Source: Methylotenera sp.
Lineage (GTDB): Bacteria > Pseudomonadota > Gammaproteobacteria > Burkholderiales > Methylophilaceae
Length of the DNA: 64,000 nt
Assembly: GCF_029946165.1 (NCBI RefSeq)
Contig: NZ_JAQSDZ010000016.1
Location: 1-64,000, forward strand
Direction: 5' to 3'
A model generated the notes under the pieces. That model ran no database searches. It was not told the origin of the DNA and saw nothing but the letters and a program-made list of their open reading frames with translations. Made by a program: the position numbers and the translations under genes. Below are positions 8,533 to 16,888 of this stretch, piece by piece; positions within the stretch are counted from its first letter, which is position 1, and every line of letters begins with the position of its first letter.

Positions 8533-8914
8533 TATTGCTAATTCTTGTTTGCTATTTCTAGATTAGTTGGCTTTACACAGCCGTTTAACAGCAAATATAC
8601 TTCTAGTCAATAATAATTTATATTGCACCCTTAAGTTAACCAGAAAACTGACGTCATTAACTTAACAGGGAAAAAATAAAAAATTCGGCGTTTTCGCAAT
8701 TCATCTTAATACTTGGGTTAAACACTTATCACTGACTAGACTAAACGATTGAAAAAGTGAAAAAAGTTGAATGCCTCTTAACACAATAAACAGGTTAATT
8801 GTAGAAAAATTTGTAATAAGATTATTTAACTAACTAGGTTATATTGCTCATCTATCATGTTGTATTGATAAAGATATTCTGCTAAATAACATAGCTTAAC
8901 TGTAGGAAAATTAT
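8533..8914. other. AT-rich intergenic region before first Thr-rich gene
   Basis: No gene seen. Its last 250 bp resemble the region before the second Thr-rich paralog: both contain TTCGGCG, then TTTGTAAT[A/G]AGATTATTTAAC, then a TAGGA ribosome site. It is therefore the diverged left half of the duplicated unit and probably contains the promoter. Confidence 0.6.
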
Positions 8915-10141
8915 ATGTTAACTCAACACTCTATTCTCAAAGTAAATTTGATTTCCCTTTTACTTTTATCCGCTCATTCGACGGCTTATGCAACAACACT
9001 ATACGCCTGCAAAGATCCAAATGGTAATATGGGCTATGCTTTCAACCCCTGTAAGGCACCGACCACGGAAGTTTATCATCGCGTGATGGGCACCTATACA
9101 AACATTTATCCTTCAAAAACCACTACAACCACGACAACCACGACAACCACGACAACCACGACTATTGCGCCCAATACCTTATTATCGCCGTTGCCCACTT
9201 CAACAAGTACCACCTCAATTACCTCTCCTACAGTTTTTGCTAAAACTAGTTTTTGGTACACACCTATCCCTACTGAAGTCGCGCTTGCTACTAACTCTCC
9301 AGAGTTGACCAAGGAATTTGTACGTCAAAAGGTAAAGTATTACAACAATGTAAAAATTAACACTTATGATTATGCTGCTCCTGTTTACACGGTTGATAGC
9401 ACGGTAAAAGGTGTAAAAGTGGGTTTCAACAATTGTCAAAATAAGACCTACGTAGACTCAACATTTACTGCAATGACAAGTGCTGTAGCAATACCAAGCT
9501 ATGCTCAGCCATCAGCTGGCACAGATGGAGAAATGGCAATTTATCAACCCAGTACAAATACCTATTGGGAGTTATGGAAAGCCAAGTTAGATAGCACTAC
9601 TGGCACTTGGTCAGCTTGCTGGGGCGGAAAAATTAGTAATGTCTCGACTAGTGCTGGTATTTTCCAAAAAGGTTATGGAACTACGGCTACAGGCTTGCCT
9701 TTTGTTGGCGGGCAGGTAACCGCAGAAGAATTAGCGCGAGGTGAAATAAAACATGCTATTGGCATTGCTCTAGTTGATCTCGATAGCTCATGGGTCATTT
9801 CTTGGCCAGCTAATCGCTCTGATGGTTACAATCCTTCTGGTTTACCTAACCGCATAGCTGAAGGTCAACGTTTTAGACTTGATCCTACCGTTAACGTGGA
9901 TGCTTTAAGTATGAGCAAAGCTGGTAAAGTAATAGCTAAAGCTGCTCAAAAATATGGCTTTGTAGTTTGGGATAAAGCTGGGGCTATTTCTATACGAGCA
10001 CAAAACCCTAAGACATATACTGCACAAGGTAAACCTGACCCTTACCCCGCATTGTATGAAAACAAACCTACTTATGCTGTGTTAAATGGCTTCCCTTGGG
10101 AACGGTTACAGTTTTTACCTAAAGACTACGGTAAACCTTAA
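8915..10141 (+). CDS. Secreted DUF4124-like protein with Thr-rich linker, paralog A
   Basis: A 408-residue exported protein of unknown function. A signal peptide ends after STAYA (about residue 27). A short DUF4124-like segment (LYACKDPNGNMGY) follows, then a run of 15 threonines, then a C-terminal domain of about 300 residues rich in aromatic and Gly residues with few Cys (FNNCQNK, WSACWGG). That domain resembles uncharacterised extracellular domains (TDGEMAIYQPSTNTYWELW) that I recall from other bacteria; no catalytic motif is evident. The Thr run suggests a flexible, possibly glycosylated, linker. Start ATG with TAGGA ten bases upstream. It ends in a strong terminator. The C-terminal domain is identical to that of the tandem paralog that follows. 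Confidence 0.8.
   Translation: MLTQHSILKVNLISLLLLSAHSTAYATTLYACKDPNGNMGYAFNPCKAPTTEVYHRVMGTYTNIYPSKTTTTTTTTTTTTTTTIAPNTLLSPLPTSTSTTSITSPTVFAKTSFWYTPIPTEVALATNSPELTKEFVRQKVKYYNNVKINTYDYAAPVYTVDSTVKGVKVGFNNCQNKTYVDSTFTAMTSAVAIPSYAQPSAGTDGEMAIYQPSTNTYWELWKAKLDSTTGTWSACWGGKISNVSTSAGIFQKGYGTTATGLPFVGGQVTAEELARGEIKHAIGIALVDLDSSWVISWPANRSDGYNPSGLPNRIAEGQRFRLDPTVNVDALSMSKAGKVIAKAAQKYGFVVWDKAGAISIRAQNPKTYTAQGKPDPYPALYENKPTYAVLNGFPWERLQFLPKDYGKP
9119..9163 (+). repeat. Thr-codon microsatellite in paralog A
   Basis: Fifteen consecutive Thr codons. Positions 9125-9160 are four exact copies of the 9-bp unit ACAACCACG. Slippage would change linker length in steps of three residues without breaking the frame. 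Confidence 0.9.
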
Positions 10142-10160
10142 AAAACTACTATTAACTTTA

Positions 10161-10200
10161 AACTAAAGGGCTGGAGTTGCCAAAGCGCAGCCCTTTAGTT
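10161..10200 (+). terminator. Terminator after paralog A
   Basis: A perfect 13-bp stem, AACTAAAGGGCTG (10161-10173) with CAGCCCTTTAGTT (10188-10200), followed by TTTG. Confidence 0.8.
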
Positions 10201-10690
10201 TTGTGGAAAGTAACTGCAATTAATTAAGCGTAAAATTAACTTTCAAAGCTGGCTTGCACGAAGTAATGGTGTATTTACTGAGAGATGGTATATAAGTAAA
10301 GCAAAATAATTTTTGTTTATAAATGGTTAAATTTTATAAAAAATTGGTTGTTTAACAAGATGTTAAATAGCAAATCATGTAACAACCATAAATATTTTTA
10401 TAAAACCCTAAAGTTTCCCAAAAAACTGTCGATTTAAGGTAAATCAGGGGAATAATAAAAGTTTCGGCGCTGATACAATTTATATTGAATTTTGTTAATT
10501 TACTTATTCATAATTACCCTATAGGGTTAAAAGTAAAAAAAATGAATGAAGTATTTACTCAAAGAAACAAACAAATTGCAGATAATTTGTAATGAGATTA
10601 TTTAACCAACTAAGCTATATCGCACTCCCTTAATTAATTTGTATTTAAAGATACTTGGATATTACCTTAACTTTATTGTAGGAGAATTAT
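10201..10690. other. AT-rich intergenic region before second Thr-rich gene
   Basis: No gene seen. It parallels the 8533-8914 region, with the shared marks TTCGGCG and TAATGAGATTATTTAACCAAC before the start, but is clearly diverged from it. Each paralog seems to have its own promoter. Confidence 0.6.
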
Positions 10691-11923
10691 ATGCTTACTC
10701 AACAAACTGTATTCAAAGTAAATTTGCTTACCCTTTTACTTTTATCTATTTATTCGACGGCTGATGCAGCTTCAATTTATCGCTGTAAAGATCAAAATGG
10801 CAAGGTTAGCTTTTCAGATATTGCATGTAGCTCAACCTCAGTTCAACTAAACCAGCGGAAAAATTCAGGTTCTACTTCCACTACAACTACAACGACACCA
10901 ACTACGACTACAACTACGACTACGACTACAACTACAACTACACCAACTACACCAACTACACCAACTACCACTACACCTGAACCTACAACAACAGCATCCC
11001 TAACAACGGATGCTGTTTTTGCTAATAGTAGTTTTTGGTACACACCTATTCCTACTGAAGTCGTGCTTGCTACTAACTCTCCGGAGTTGACCAACGAATT
11101 TGTACGTCAAAAGGTAAAGTATTACAACAATGTAAAAATTAACACTTATGATTATGCTGCTCCTGTTTACACGGTTGATAGCACGGTAAAAGGTGTAAAA
11201 GTGGGTTTCAACAATTGTCAAAATAAGACCTACGTAGACTCAACATTTACTGCAATGACAAGTGCTGTAGCAATACCAAGCTATGCTCAGCCATCAGCTG
11301 GCACAGATGGAGAAATGGCAATTTATCAACCCAGTACAAATACCTATTGGGAGTTATGGAAAGCCAAGTTAGATAGCACTACTGGCACTTGGTCAGCTTG
11401 CTGGGGCGGAAAAATTAGTAATGTCTCGACTAGTGCTGGTATTTTCCAAAAAGGTTATGGAACTACGGCTACAGGCTTGCCTTTTGTTGGCGGGCAGGTA
11501 ACCGCAGAAGAATTAGCGCGAGGTGAAATAAAACATGCTATTGGCATTGCTCTAGTTGATCTCGATAGCTCATGGGTCATTTCTTGGCCAGCTAATCGCT
11601 CTGATGGTTACAATCCTTCTGGTTTACCTAACCGCATAGCTGAAGGTCAACGTTTTAGACTTGATCCTACCGTTAACGTGGATGCTTTAAGTATGAGCAA
11701 AGCTGGTAAAGTAATAGCTAAAGCTGCTCAAAAATATGGCTTTGTAGTTTGGGATAAAGCTGGGGCTATTTCTATACGAGCACAAAACCCTAAGACATAT
11801 ACTGCACAAGGTAAACCTGACCCTTACCCCGCATTGTATGAAAACAAACCTACTTATGCTGTGTTAAATGGCTTCCCTTGGGAACGTCTACAGTTTTTAC
11901 CTAAAGACTACGGTAAACCTTAA
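10691..11923 (+). CDS. Secreted DUF4124 protein with Thr/Pro-rich linker, paralog B
   Basis: A 410-residue tandem paralog of the preceding gene. The signal peptide ends near STADA. A clearer DUF4124 motif follows (YRCKDQNGKVSFSDIACSS), then a 45-residue Thr/Pro linker (TTTPTTPTTPTTTTPEP), then the same C-terminal domain. From EFVRQKV to the stop the two proteins are identical in every residue, while signal, DUF4124 and linker parts differ. DUF4124 occurs at the N-terminus of many proteobacterial exported proteins; its function is not established. Start ATG with TAGGAGA upstream. It ends in a 14-bp hairpin terminator. The likely location is the periplasm or cell surface; role unknown. Confidence 0.82.
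   Translation: MLTQQTVFKVNLLTLLLLSIYSTADAASIYRCKDQNGKVSFSDIACSSTSVQLNQRKNSGSTSTTTTTTPTTTTTTTTTTTTTTPTTPTTPTTTTPEPTTTASLTTDAVFANSSFWYTPIPTEVVLATNSPELTNEFVRQKVKYYNNVKINTYDYAAPVYTVDSTVKGVKVGFNNCQNKTYVDSTFTAMTSAVAIPSYAQPSAGTDGEMAIYQPSTNTYWELWKAKLDSTTGTWSACWGGKISNVSTSAGIFQKGYGTTATGLPFVGGQVTAEELARGEIKHAIGIALVDLDSSWVISWPANRSDGYNPSGLPNRIAEGQRFRLDPTVNVDALSMSKAGKVIAKAAQKYGFVVWDKAGAISIRAQNPKTYTAQGKPDPYPALYENKPTYAVLNGFPWERLQFLPKDYGKP
10872..10993 (+). repeat. Thr/Pro-codon microsatellite in paralog B
   Basis: ACN-triplet repeat with interspersed CCA codons, including tandem ACACCAACT units near 10945-10968. It is longer and differently arranged than the Thr repeat of paralog A. Confidence 0.85.
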
Positions 11924-11945
11924 AAACTACGATAAAGCTTAAATT

Positions 11946-11977
11946 AAAAAGCTGCGGATGCAAATCCGCAGCTTTTT
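11946..11977 (+). terminator. Terminator after paralog B
   Basis: A perfect 14-bp stem AAAAAGCTGCGGAT / ATCCGCAGCTTTTT closed by a GCAA tetraloop, followed by AATTTT. Its symmetric A/T ends could also stop the convergent PAP2 transcript. Confidence 0.9.
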
Positions 11978-12023
11978 AATTTTGTAGGCCGCGAACTACA
12001 ATTAATCAAGCCTAAAAGCACCA

Positions 12024-12677
12024 TCAAAACTGTTTTGAAGGTTGTGCTGTATTTAAATCAGAGCGTGTAAATGGCTGGTCATGTCCAGATAAATAAAGGG
12101 CTAGCTTTACGGACATATCATGGGCTGGGATATAGTTTGGTGTAGTTGATCCGAATGCAAGTAGTAGACATACGGCTAATAATTGCAAATAAGCTAAACC
12201 TTGATGGTGACTTTTTATGGCGTATATTGCTAAATAGCAAACTATTAAGCCTAGAAACCAGCCTGCGAGTACTTCACTTATGCTGTGCATGCCGAGGACT
12301 ATGCGAGATACGCCTACGGCAAAGCCAAGTAAAAGACCAAGCCATAAGCCGATATTTTTTAATTTATTTTGCGTATTTGCGCCGATTGAAAAAAATAAGA
12401 TTGGCAAGATAGAAGTAGCTAATAAGCTATGACCACTAACGCCTGTAAAGTCTATTGATGCAATACCAATTCCCCAACCGAGAAAAAGCACTTTAGTGAC
12501 TAGGGTAATACTGACTGCGATGCTAAGCGCTGCAAGCCATAAAAAAATGGCTTTTTTTTGTTGAGACATCCACAACGTAACCACTGATACTGCTAACACA
12601 GGAAACAACAAACTGGATGAGCCAAGTTGGGTAATTAACTGCCAGTAAGCGGCTTGCATTGAGGTTTGCGATATCAT
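12024..12677 (-). CDS. PAP2-family membrane phosphatase
   Basis: A 217-residue inner-membrane protein with about six hydrophobic segments and the PAP2 phosphatase signature spread over three motifs: a lysine before the core (TKVLFLGWG), VSGHSLLA (the usual PSGH with Val for Pro, His being catalytic) and SRIVLGMHSISEVLAG (Arg and nucleophile His; Glu in place of the more usual Asp). The family removes phosphate from lipids such as undecaprenyl pyrophosphate or phosphatidic acid, or from carried sugars. The substrate cannot be told from sequence. It stands alone and runs convergently to the Thr-rich paralogs. The C-terminal 35 residues are hydrophilic. Confidence 0.85.
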   Translation of the reverse strand: MISQTSMQAAYWQLITQLGSSSLLFPVLAVSVVTLWMSQQKKAIFLWLAALSIAVSITLVTKVLFLGWGIGIASIDFTGVSGHSLLATSILPILFFSIGANTQNKLKNIGLWLGLLLGFAVGVSRIVLGMHSISEVLAGWFLGLIVCYLAIYAIKSHHQGLAYLQLLAVCLLLAFGSTTPNYIPAHDMSVKLALYLSGHDQPFTRSDLNTAQPSKQF

Positions 12678-12929
12678 TAAATGTCTTTATTTTGGGAAAT
12701 TTATATTGGCTTAGTTTGTATAAGAAACTTAACCTTATGTCAATATTAGCTCATTAGAGATTGATATAAGATGCGATGGGATTTACTTCTGTTGACTTAA
12801 GGTTTATTTCAAAAGAGTAATTCTATTCTATAGACAAAAATTGAATATTCTCATTATTACAATCAAACTTAAATAATGCTAAAAGTTAGCATGGACTTAC
12901 AAAAGCTATAGACATATCATTGCTCAATT

Positions 12930-13397
12930 ATGACTAGCAACCTACTCCCTAAAGGCATAACAAAAGCACTTTCACTCAAACAGCCTTATGCGTGGTTAAT
13001 TGCAAACGGATATCTGCTGGTGGATGATCGAACTTGGGGAACGCCATACCGCGGCCCAGTGTTAATTCACGCGAGTAAGGGTCTGTACGAAGTGTATTAC
13101 GACTACCTAAAGCTACATACTGATATTCCATTACCCGCCAAAGACAAGCTTGAATACGGCGGTGTTGTGGGCATTGCTAATCTAGTACTTTGCTGCCGAC
13201 CTGGAGCAATCCCTAAAAGTATTAGTCATCAGCAGCGCAACCATTTCGGTGGAATTCATCAGGAGTACTTTGGCTTTCTATTTGAGCAAGCACGCCCTTT
13301 AGCGCTGTTGCCATGTCGTGGCAAGCTTGGTATTTTTGAGATTGATATGGACGAACTTTTAGCCGCCCCGCCCGCAGCGCAAGCTGAATTATTTTAA
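12930..13397 (+). CDS. ASCH-domain protein
   Basis: A 155-residue soluble protein with an ASCH (PUA-like) domain: KALSLKQPYAWLIANGY near the N-terminus, the RTWGTPYRGPVLIHASKG core and a central VVGIANLV strand. ASCH domains are thought to bind RNA, and some relatives act on modified nucleosides or as transcription co-activators; no bacterial role is fixed for this subgroup. The end (LLAAPPAAQAELF) is a short low-complexity tail. The gene is single, with a 252-bp AT-rich spacer before it and a weak hairpin (AGCTTTAA/TTAAAGCT, 13397-13431) after it. Confidence 0.82.
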   Translation: MTSNLLPKGITKALSLKQPYAWLIANGYLLVDDRTWGTPYRGPVLIHASKGLYEVYYDYLKLHTDIPLPAKDKLEYGGVVGIANLVLCCRPGAIPKSISHQQRNHFGGIHQEYFGFLFEQARPLALLPCRGKLGIFEIDMDELLAAPPAAQAELF

Positions 13398-13503
13398 GCT
13401 TTAAATAATCATACTTTAATCAATTAAAGCTCCTCAACATCGAAACTAATCGTTAAAATCAACACTCCTAAATATCCCAGTAAATTAGTAAGGATTACCC
13501 CAA

Positions 13504-15021
13504 GTGAATGATTCGATAAAAGTATCTAAAGAAGATTCCCTAACTTCATCAGGCTGGAACTTTGATAATAGCTACACCCGATTAGCCAAAACTTTTTTTG
13601 TTAAGCAGAAGCCCACCCCTGTTAAAGCGCCACAAATCGTTCTTTTCAATCAAGCTTTAGCGATCTCACTGGGATTAAAGGCTGAAACTCTTTTAGGTGA
13701 TGAAGCATGCGCTATTTTTTCTGGCAATAAACTACCACTAGGTGCAGAGCCTATCGCGCAGGCTTATGCAGGACATCAGTTTGGTCACTTAAACATGCTT
13801 GGCGATGGCCGTGCAGTTTTACTCGGCGAGCATATTACGCCCGAAGGTAATCGCTATGATATTCAGCTTAAAGGTGCTGGCGTTACTGCATATTCACGTC
13901 GTGGCGATGGTCGCGCAGCACTTGGTCCAATGCTTAGGGAATATATCATTAGTGAAGCGATACATGCACTGGGAATACCCACTACGCGTAGTTTGGCTGT
14001 GGTCTCCACAGGTGAGCTTGTGTATCGCGAGGGTGCGCTGCCGGGCGCAATTCTAACGCGAATCGCAGCAAGTCACATTCGAGTTGGAACATTTCAGTTT
14101 GCTGTTTCAAATGACGACCCAGAGCTTGTAAAATCGCTTGCCGATTACACATTGGATCGACATTTTCCAAATCTTGTAAACGACGAAAACAAATACTTAT
14201 CGCTGCTCAATGTTGTAATCGACAATCAAGCTAAGCTCATTGCACAGTGGATGCAGGTCGGATTTATTCATGGCGTGATGAATACTGACAACATGTCTAT
14301 TTGTGGTGAAAGCATTGATTTTGGACCGTGTGCGTTCTTGGACAATTACGATCCGGCCACAGTTTTTAGCTCGATTGACCAGCAAGGTCGATACGCTTTT
14401 GGCAACCAGCCACCTATCGCACAATGGAATTTGACGAGATTTGCTGAAACATTGTTGCCGCTGATACATCATGATATAGAAGAGTCAATACGAATTGCAG
14501 AAACCGCACTTAAAGCATTTGCAGATAAATACCAACATAATTGGTTAACTGGCATGCGTGCTAAGTTAGGTTTATTAGCAGAAGAGCCTGACGACCTTGA
14601 GTTGGTAGAAGAACTGCTAAATTCTATGAAAAAATATCGTATGGACTATACCAATACCTTTCGCGACTTAACTTCAAACTTAACTTCTGGCTCAATTTCG
14701 AATTCAAGCTTGAACATGGAAGAATATTCAGACAGACCTGACTTCGTTACATGGCATCATCGATGGATTAACAAGCTATCAAGACAAACTGAAAGTATTG
14801 AAATTGCCAAAACATTAATGTTAAAAACCAATCCAGTAGTCATTCCACGCAATCATCAGGTGGAAGCCGCCTTAAGCGCAACAGAAACAGGTGATTTTAC
14901 CGTGGTAGAAAAGCTTCTTGCAGTATTATCTCAGCCTTATATTGAGGACGCTAGTAACATAAGCTACAGATCGCCCTCGTTGCCGTCCGCAGTGCCTTAC
15001 AAAACATTCTGCGGAACTTAA
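13504..15021 (+). CDS. selO: Protein adenylyltransferase SelO (YdiU family)
   Basis: A pseudokinase-fold enzyme that transfers AMP from ATP to Ser/Thr/Tyr of target proteins and is linked to redox homeostasis. Its 505 residues fit the family. Visible marks are the inverted ATP-binding segment QLKGAGVTAYSRRGDGRAAL (near 125), the metal-binding region GFIHGVMNTDNMSICGESID and DFGPCAFLDNYDP (about 255-285), and the C-terminal Cys in KTFCGT. That Cys sits where eukaryotic SelO carries selenocysteine. It starts with GTG, with AAGGAT upstream. The gene is monocistronic. Confidence 0.95.
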   Translation: MNDSIKVSKEDSLTSSGWNFDNSYTRLAKTFFVKQKPTPVKAPQIVLFNQALAISLGLKAETLLGDEACAIFSGNKLPLGAEPIAQAYAGHQFGHLNMLGDGRAVLLGEHITPEGNRYDIQLKGAGVTAYSRRGDGRAALGPMLREYIISEAIHALGIPTTRSLAVVSTGELVYREGALPGAILTRIAASHIRVGTFQFAVSNDDPELVKSLADYTLDRHFPNLVNDENKYLSLLNVVIDNQAKLIAQWMQVGFIHGVMNTDNMSICGESIDFGPCAFLDNYDPATVFSSIDQQGRYAFGNQPPIAQWNLTRFAETLLPLIHHDIEESIRIAETALKAFADKYQHNWLTGMRAKLGLLAEEPDDLELVEELLNSMKKYRMDYTNTFRDLTSNLTSGSISNSSLNMEEYSDRPDFVTWHHRWINKLSRQTESIEIAKTLMLKTNPVVIPRNHQVEAALSATETGDFTVVEKLLAVLSQPYIEDASNISYRSPSLPSAVPYKTFCGT

Positions 15022-15073
15022 TCAGCAGAATACTCTGAACAACTAAAACACTCAAAAGTTAGCTCGTGGTTAT

Positions 15074-15102
15074 TATGACCTTATTTTGTAATTAGCTATA
15101 AT
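15074..15102 (+). promoter_or_regulatory. Possible sigma-70 promoter
   Basis: A perfect -10 hexamer TATAAT (15097-15102) lies 54 bp before the DUF5710-like gene. The -35 is poor (TATGAC with a 17-nt spacer). Confidence 0.35.
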
Positions 15103-15155
15103 GCTGCTTTTCATCACATTTATTATCTAGCAGCAATGCAAAAATTAGGAAGAAA

Positions 15156-15452
15156 ATGACCGCAACAAGCAATATTGCACTAAAAGTACCGTTCAATGAG
15201 AAAGACCAAGCTAAATCGCTAGGCGCACGCTGGAACGCAGAATCAAAACACTGGTATGTTCCGCAAGGCGTTGATGCAGCGCCCTTTGAAAAATGGTTTA
15301 CAAACTCGCCTACACAAGTTTCATCTCCATCTGTAGCCAAACCCACAAACACTAATAAACCCACTTCAAACCAGAGTTTTGATGATGACATAGATGCTAT
15401 TAACGCTAAGTTACGTGATGCCTATGAAACAAATGAGGCTGAACCATTTTAA
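15156..15452 (+). CDS. Small DUF5710-type protein
   Basis: A 98-residue protein. Residues 8-45 form a DUF5710-like module (LKVPFNEKDQAKSLGARWNA, then SKHWYVPQG), which occurs in plasmid primases and other DNA-processing proteins and is presumed to bind nucleic acid. A Ser/Thr/Pro/Asn linker (about 52-75) and an acidic tail follow. ATG start with AGGAAGA upstream. The GIY-YIG-like gene follows after 6 bp, so the two are probably co-transcribed. Function otherwise unknown. Confidence 0.75.
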   Translation: MTATSNIALKVPFNEKDQAKSLGARWNAESKHWYVPQGVDAAPFEKWFTNSPTQVSSPSVAKPTNTNKPTSNQSFDDDIDAINAKLRDAYETNEAEPF

Positions 15453-15458
15453 TCATCT

Positions 15459-15785
15459 ATGGCACGCCGCTCCCATCACAACGTATATGTTATTGAGTTA
15501 TCCAAAGATGTTCTGTTTGAGGCAAAATTCATCAAATGCAATCCCAATTACATGAGCGGCAAGCCTTGCGTTTATGTTGGGATGACAGGTTTAGACCCCG
15601 ATGTACGTTTTGATAAACATAAAGCTGGCATTCAATCAAACCGGTATGTAAAGCAATATGGTATACGTTTACTGCCAGATTTATATGAAGGATTTAACCC
15701 CATGACATATGATGAAGCTGCAAGTATGGAAGTTGAAATTGGCATTGATTTACGCAGCGCAGGTTTTGGAGTTTGGCAGGCGTAG
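15459..15785 (+). CDS. GIY-YIG-like small protein
   Basis: A 108-residue protein with the layout of a GIY-YIG nuclease fold: HNVYVIEL in place of GIY, VYVGMTG in place of YIG, an Arg in DVRFDKHKAG and a Glu in AASMEVEIG at the metal-ligand position. It has only the compact nuclease module and no DNA-binding extension. The first motif is degenerate, so activity is uncertain; UvrC/Slx1-type housekeeping roles are unlikely at this size. It follows the DUF5710-like gene by 6 bp, which suggests a joint nucleic-acid role. Confidence 0.7.
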   Translation: MARRSHHNVYVIELSKDVLFEAKFIKCNPNYMSGKPCVYVGMTGLDPDVRFDKHKAGIQSNRYVKQYGIRLLPDLYEGFNPMTYDEAASMEVEIGIDLRSAGFGVWQA

Positions 15786-15906
15786 TTCGAATAATATATA
15801 TTGTGAATTTATATTGTGGCAAAAACTCAAATTACATAATTTTTAGCCGATACGCGTTTAAATTACATAGTAGAATTTACTCGATTAATTTTTATAAAAA
15901 GTTCAC

Positions 15907-16149
15907 ATGAGCACACCGCTTAATTTACAACATAACAACCCTTTACATGGCATCACCTTAGAGAAAATTGTGACTGATTTAGCTAACTATTATGGCTGGA
16001 ATGGTTTAGCGAAACATATACCAGTCAATTGCTTTAGCAATGATCCCAGCATTAAATCTAGCCTAAAATTCTTGCGTAAAACACCTTGGGCACGCGATAA
16101 AGTTGAGGAGCTTTACCTGCAAATGTTGAGTAAAACGAATACTAGGTAA
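15907..16149 (+). CDS. VF530-family DNA-binding protein (DUF2132)
   Basis: An 80-residue protein of the VF530 family, with the family hallmarks [27 protein letters not shown]-like [13 protein letters not shown] and [13 protein letters not shown]. The fold is a small helical DNA-binding domain; its physiological role is not established. Monocistronic. The upstream 120 bp is AT-rich with no clear promoter. Confidence 0.88.
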   Translation: MSTPLNLQHNNPLHGITLEKIVTDLANYYGWNGLAKHIPVNCFSNDPSIKSSLKFLRKTPWARDKVEELYLQMLSKTNTR

Positions 16150-16214
16150 ACTTAAGTTTCTAAGTCGCGGATACCGTATACTACGCTCACAAAATCTATT
16201 CTAATGGAATCAAC

Positions 16215-16814
16215 ATGAACGAGCGCATTCAATTATTACTTAAGCAAATGAATGCCCTAGAAGATGAAATGCGCACCGCTCTTAGCGAGCAACAATCCAC
16301 GATGTTTTTTCAAATTAAAGGTAAGCGGGTTGAATTTGAAGAGTCTATTAAAGCAAGACACCGCAAATTTAAAAGGAATTTTTTTCGTTGGTTAGTCACA
16401 GACCGTCCGCAAAACTTAATTACAGGACCTATCATTTATTCGATGATTGTTCCCTTGCTAATCACAGACCTTTTTGTTAGTTTTTACCAATTCACTTGCT
16501 TTCCAATTTATGGCATCAAAAAGGTAAAACGTCGCGATTACATCATGTTTGATCGCCAACAGTTAAGCTATTTAAACTTCATCGAAAAATTCCATTGCAC
16601 ATACTGCGCCTACGGCACGGGCATGGTGGCTTATATCAGTGAAATTATCGCCAGAACTGAGCAATATTTTTGCCCCATTAAGCATGCAAGAAAAATCTTA
16701 AGTACGCATGCACGATACCCTAAGTTTTTAGAATTTGGGGACGCAGAAAACTACGAAGCTAAACTCGAAGAATATAGGCGCGCATTATCACCAGATAACA
16801 TTGATAAAACATAA
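16215..16814 (+). CDS. Conserved membrane-associated protein, unknown function
   Basis: A 199-residue protein. It starts with a helical, charged N-terminus (1-60, likely coiled coil: LLKQMNALEDEMRTALSEQQ). A hydrophobic stretch of about 35 residues follows (IIYSMIVPLLITDLFVSFYQ), long enough for one or two membrane passes. A conserved-looking motif region follows with Cys in FHCTYCAYGTG and YFCPIKHARK, which could bind metal. I recall similar conserved hypothetical proteins in betaproteobacteria but no assigned function. ATG start; single gene between the VF530 gene and ycaO. Confidence 0.68.
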   Translation: MNERIQLLLKQMNALEDEMRTALSEQQSTMFFQIKGKRVEFEESIKARHRKFKRNFFRWLVTDRPQNLITGPIIYSMIVPLLITDLFVSFYQFTCFPIYGIKKVKRRDYIMFDRQQLSYLNFIEKFHCTYCAYGTGMVAYISEIIARTEQYFCPIKHARKILSTHARYPKFLEFGDAENYEAKLEEYRRALSPDNIDKT

Positions 16815-16888
16815 CCAATTTATCGGCTTATTTTCGCTGTTTTAGCTCCGCATGATATTCTGTAGACTTTTAGCTAAGAGCCTTCAAA

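Noticed and set aside
9119-9163. Short tandem repeats considered as a CRISPR-like array
   Set aside because: Units are 9 bp without spacers and in frame inside a coding linker.
9106-9312. Minus-strand frame coding a long Val run
   Set aside because: It is the complement of the Thr-codon repeat; an artefact of repetitive codons.
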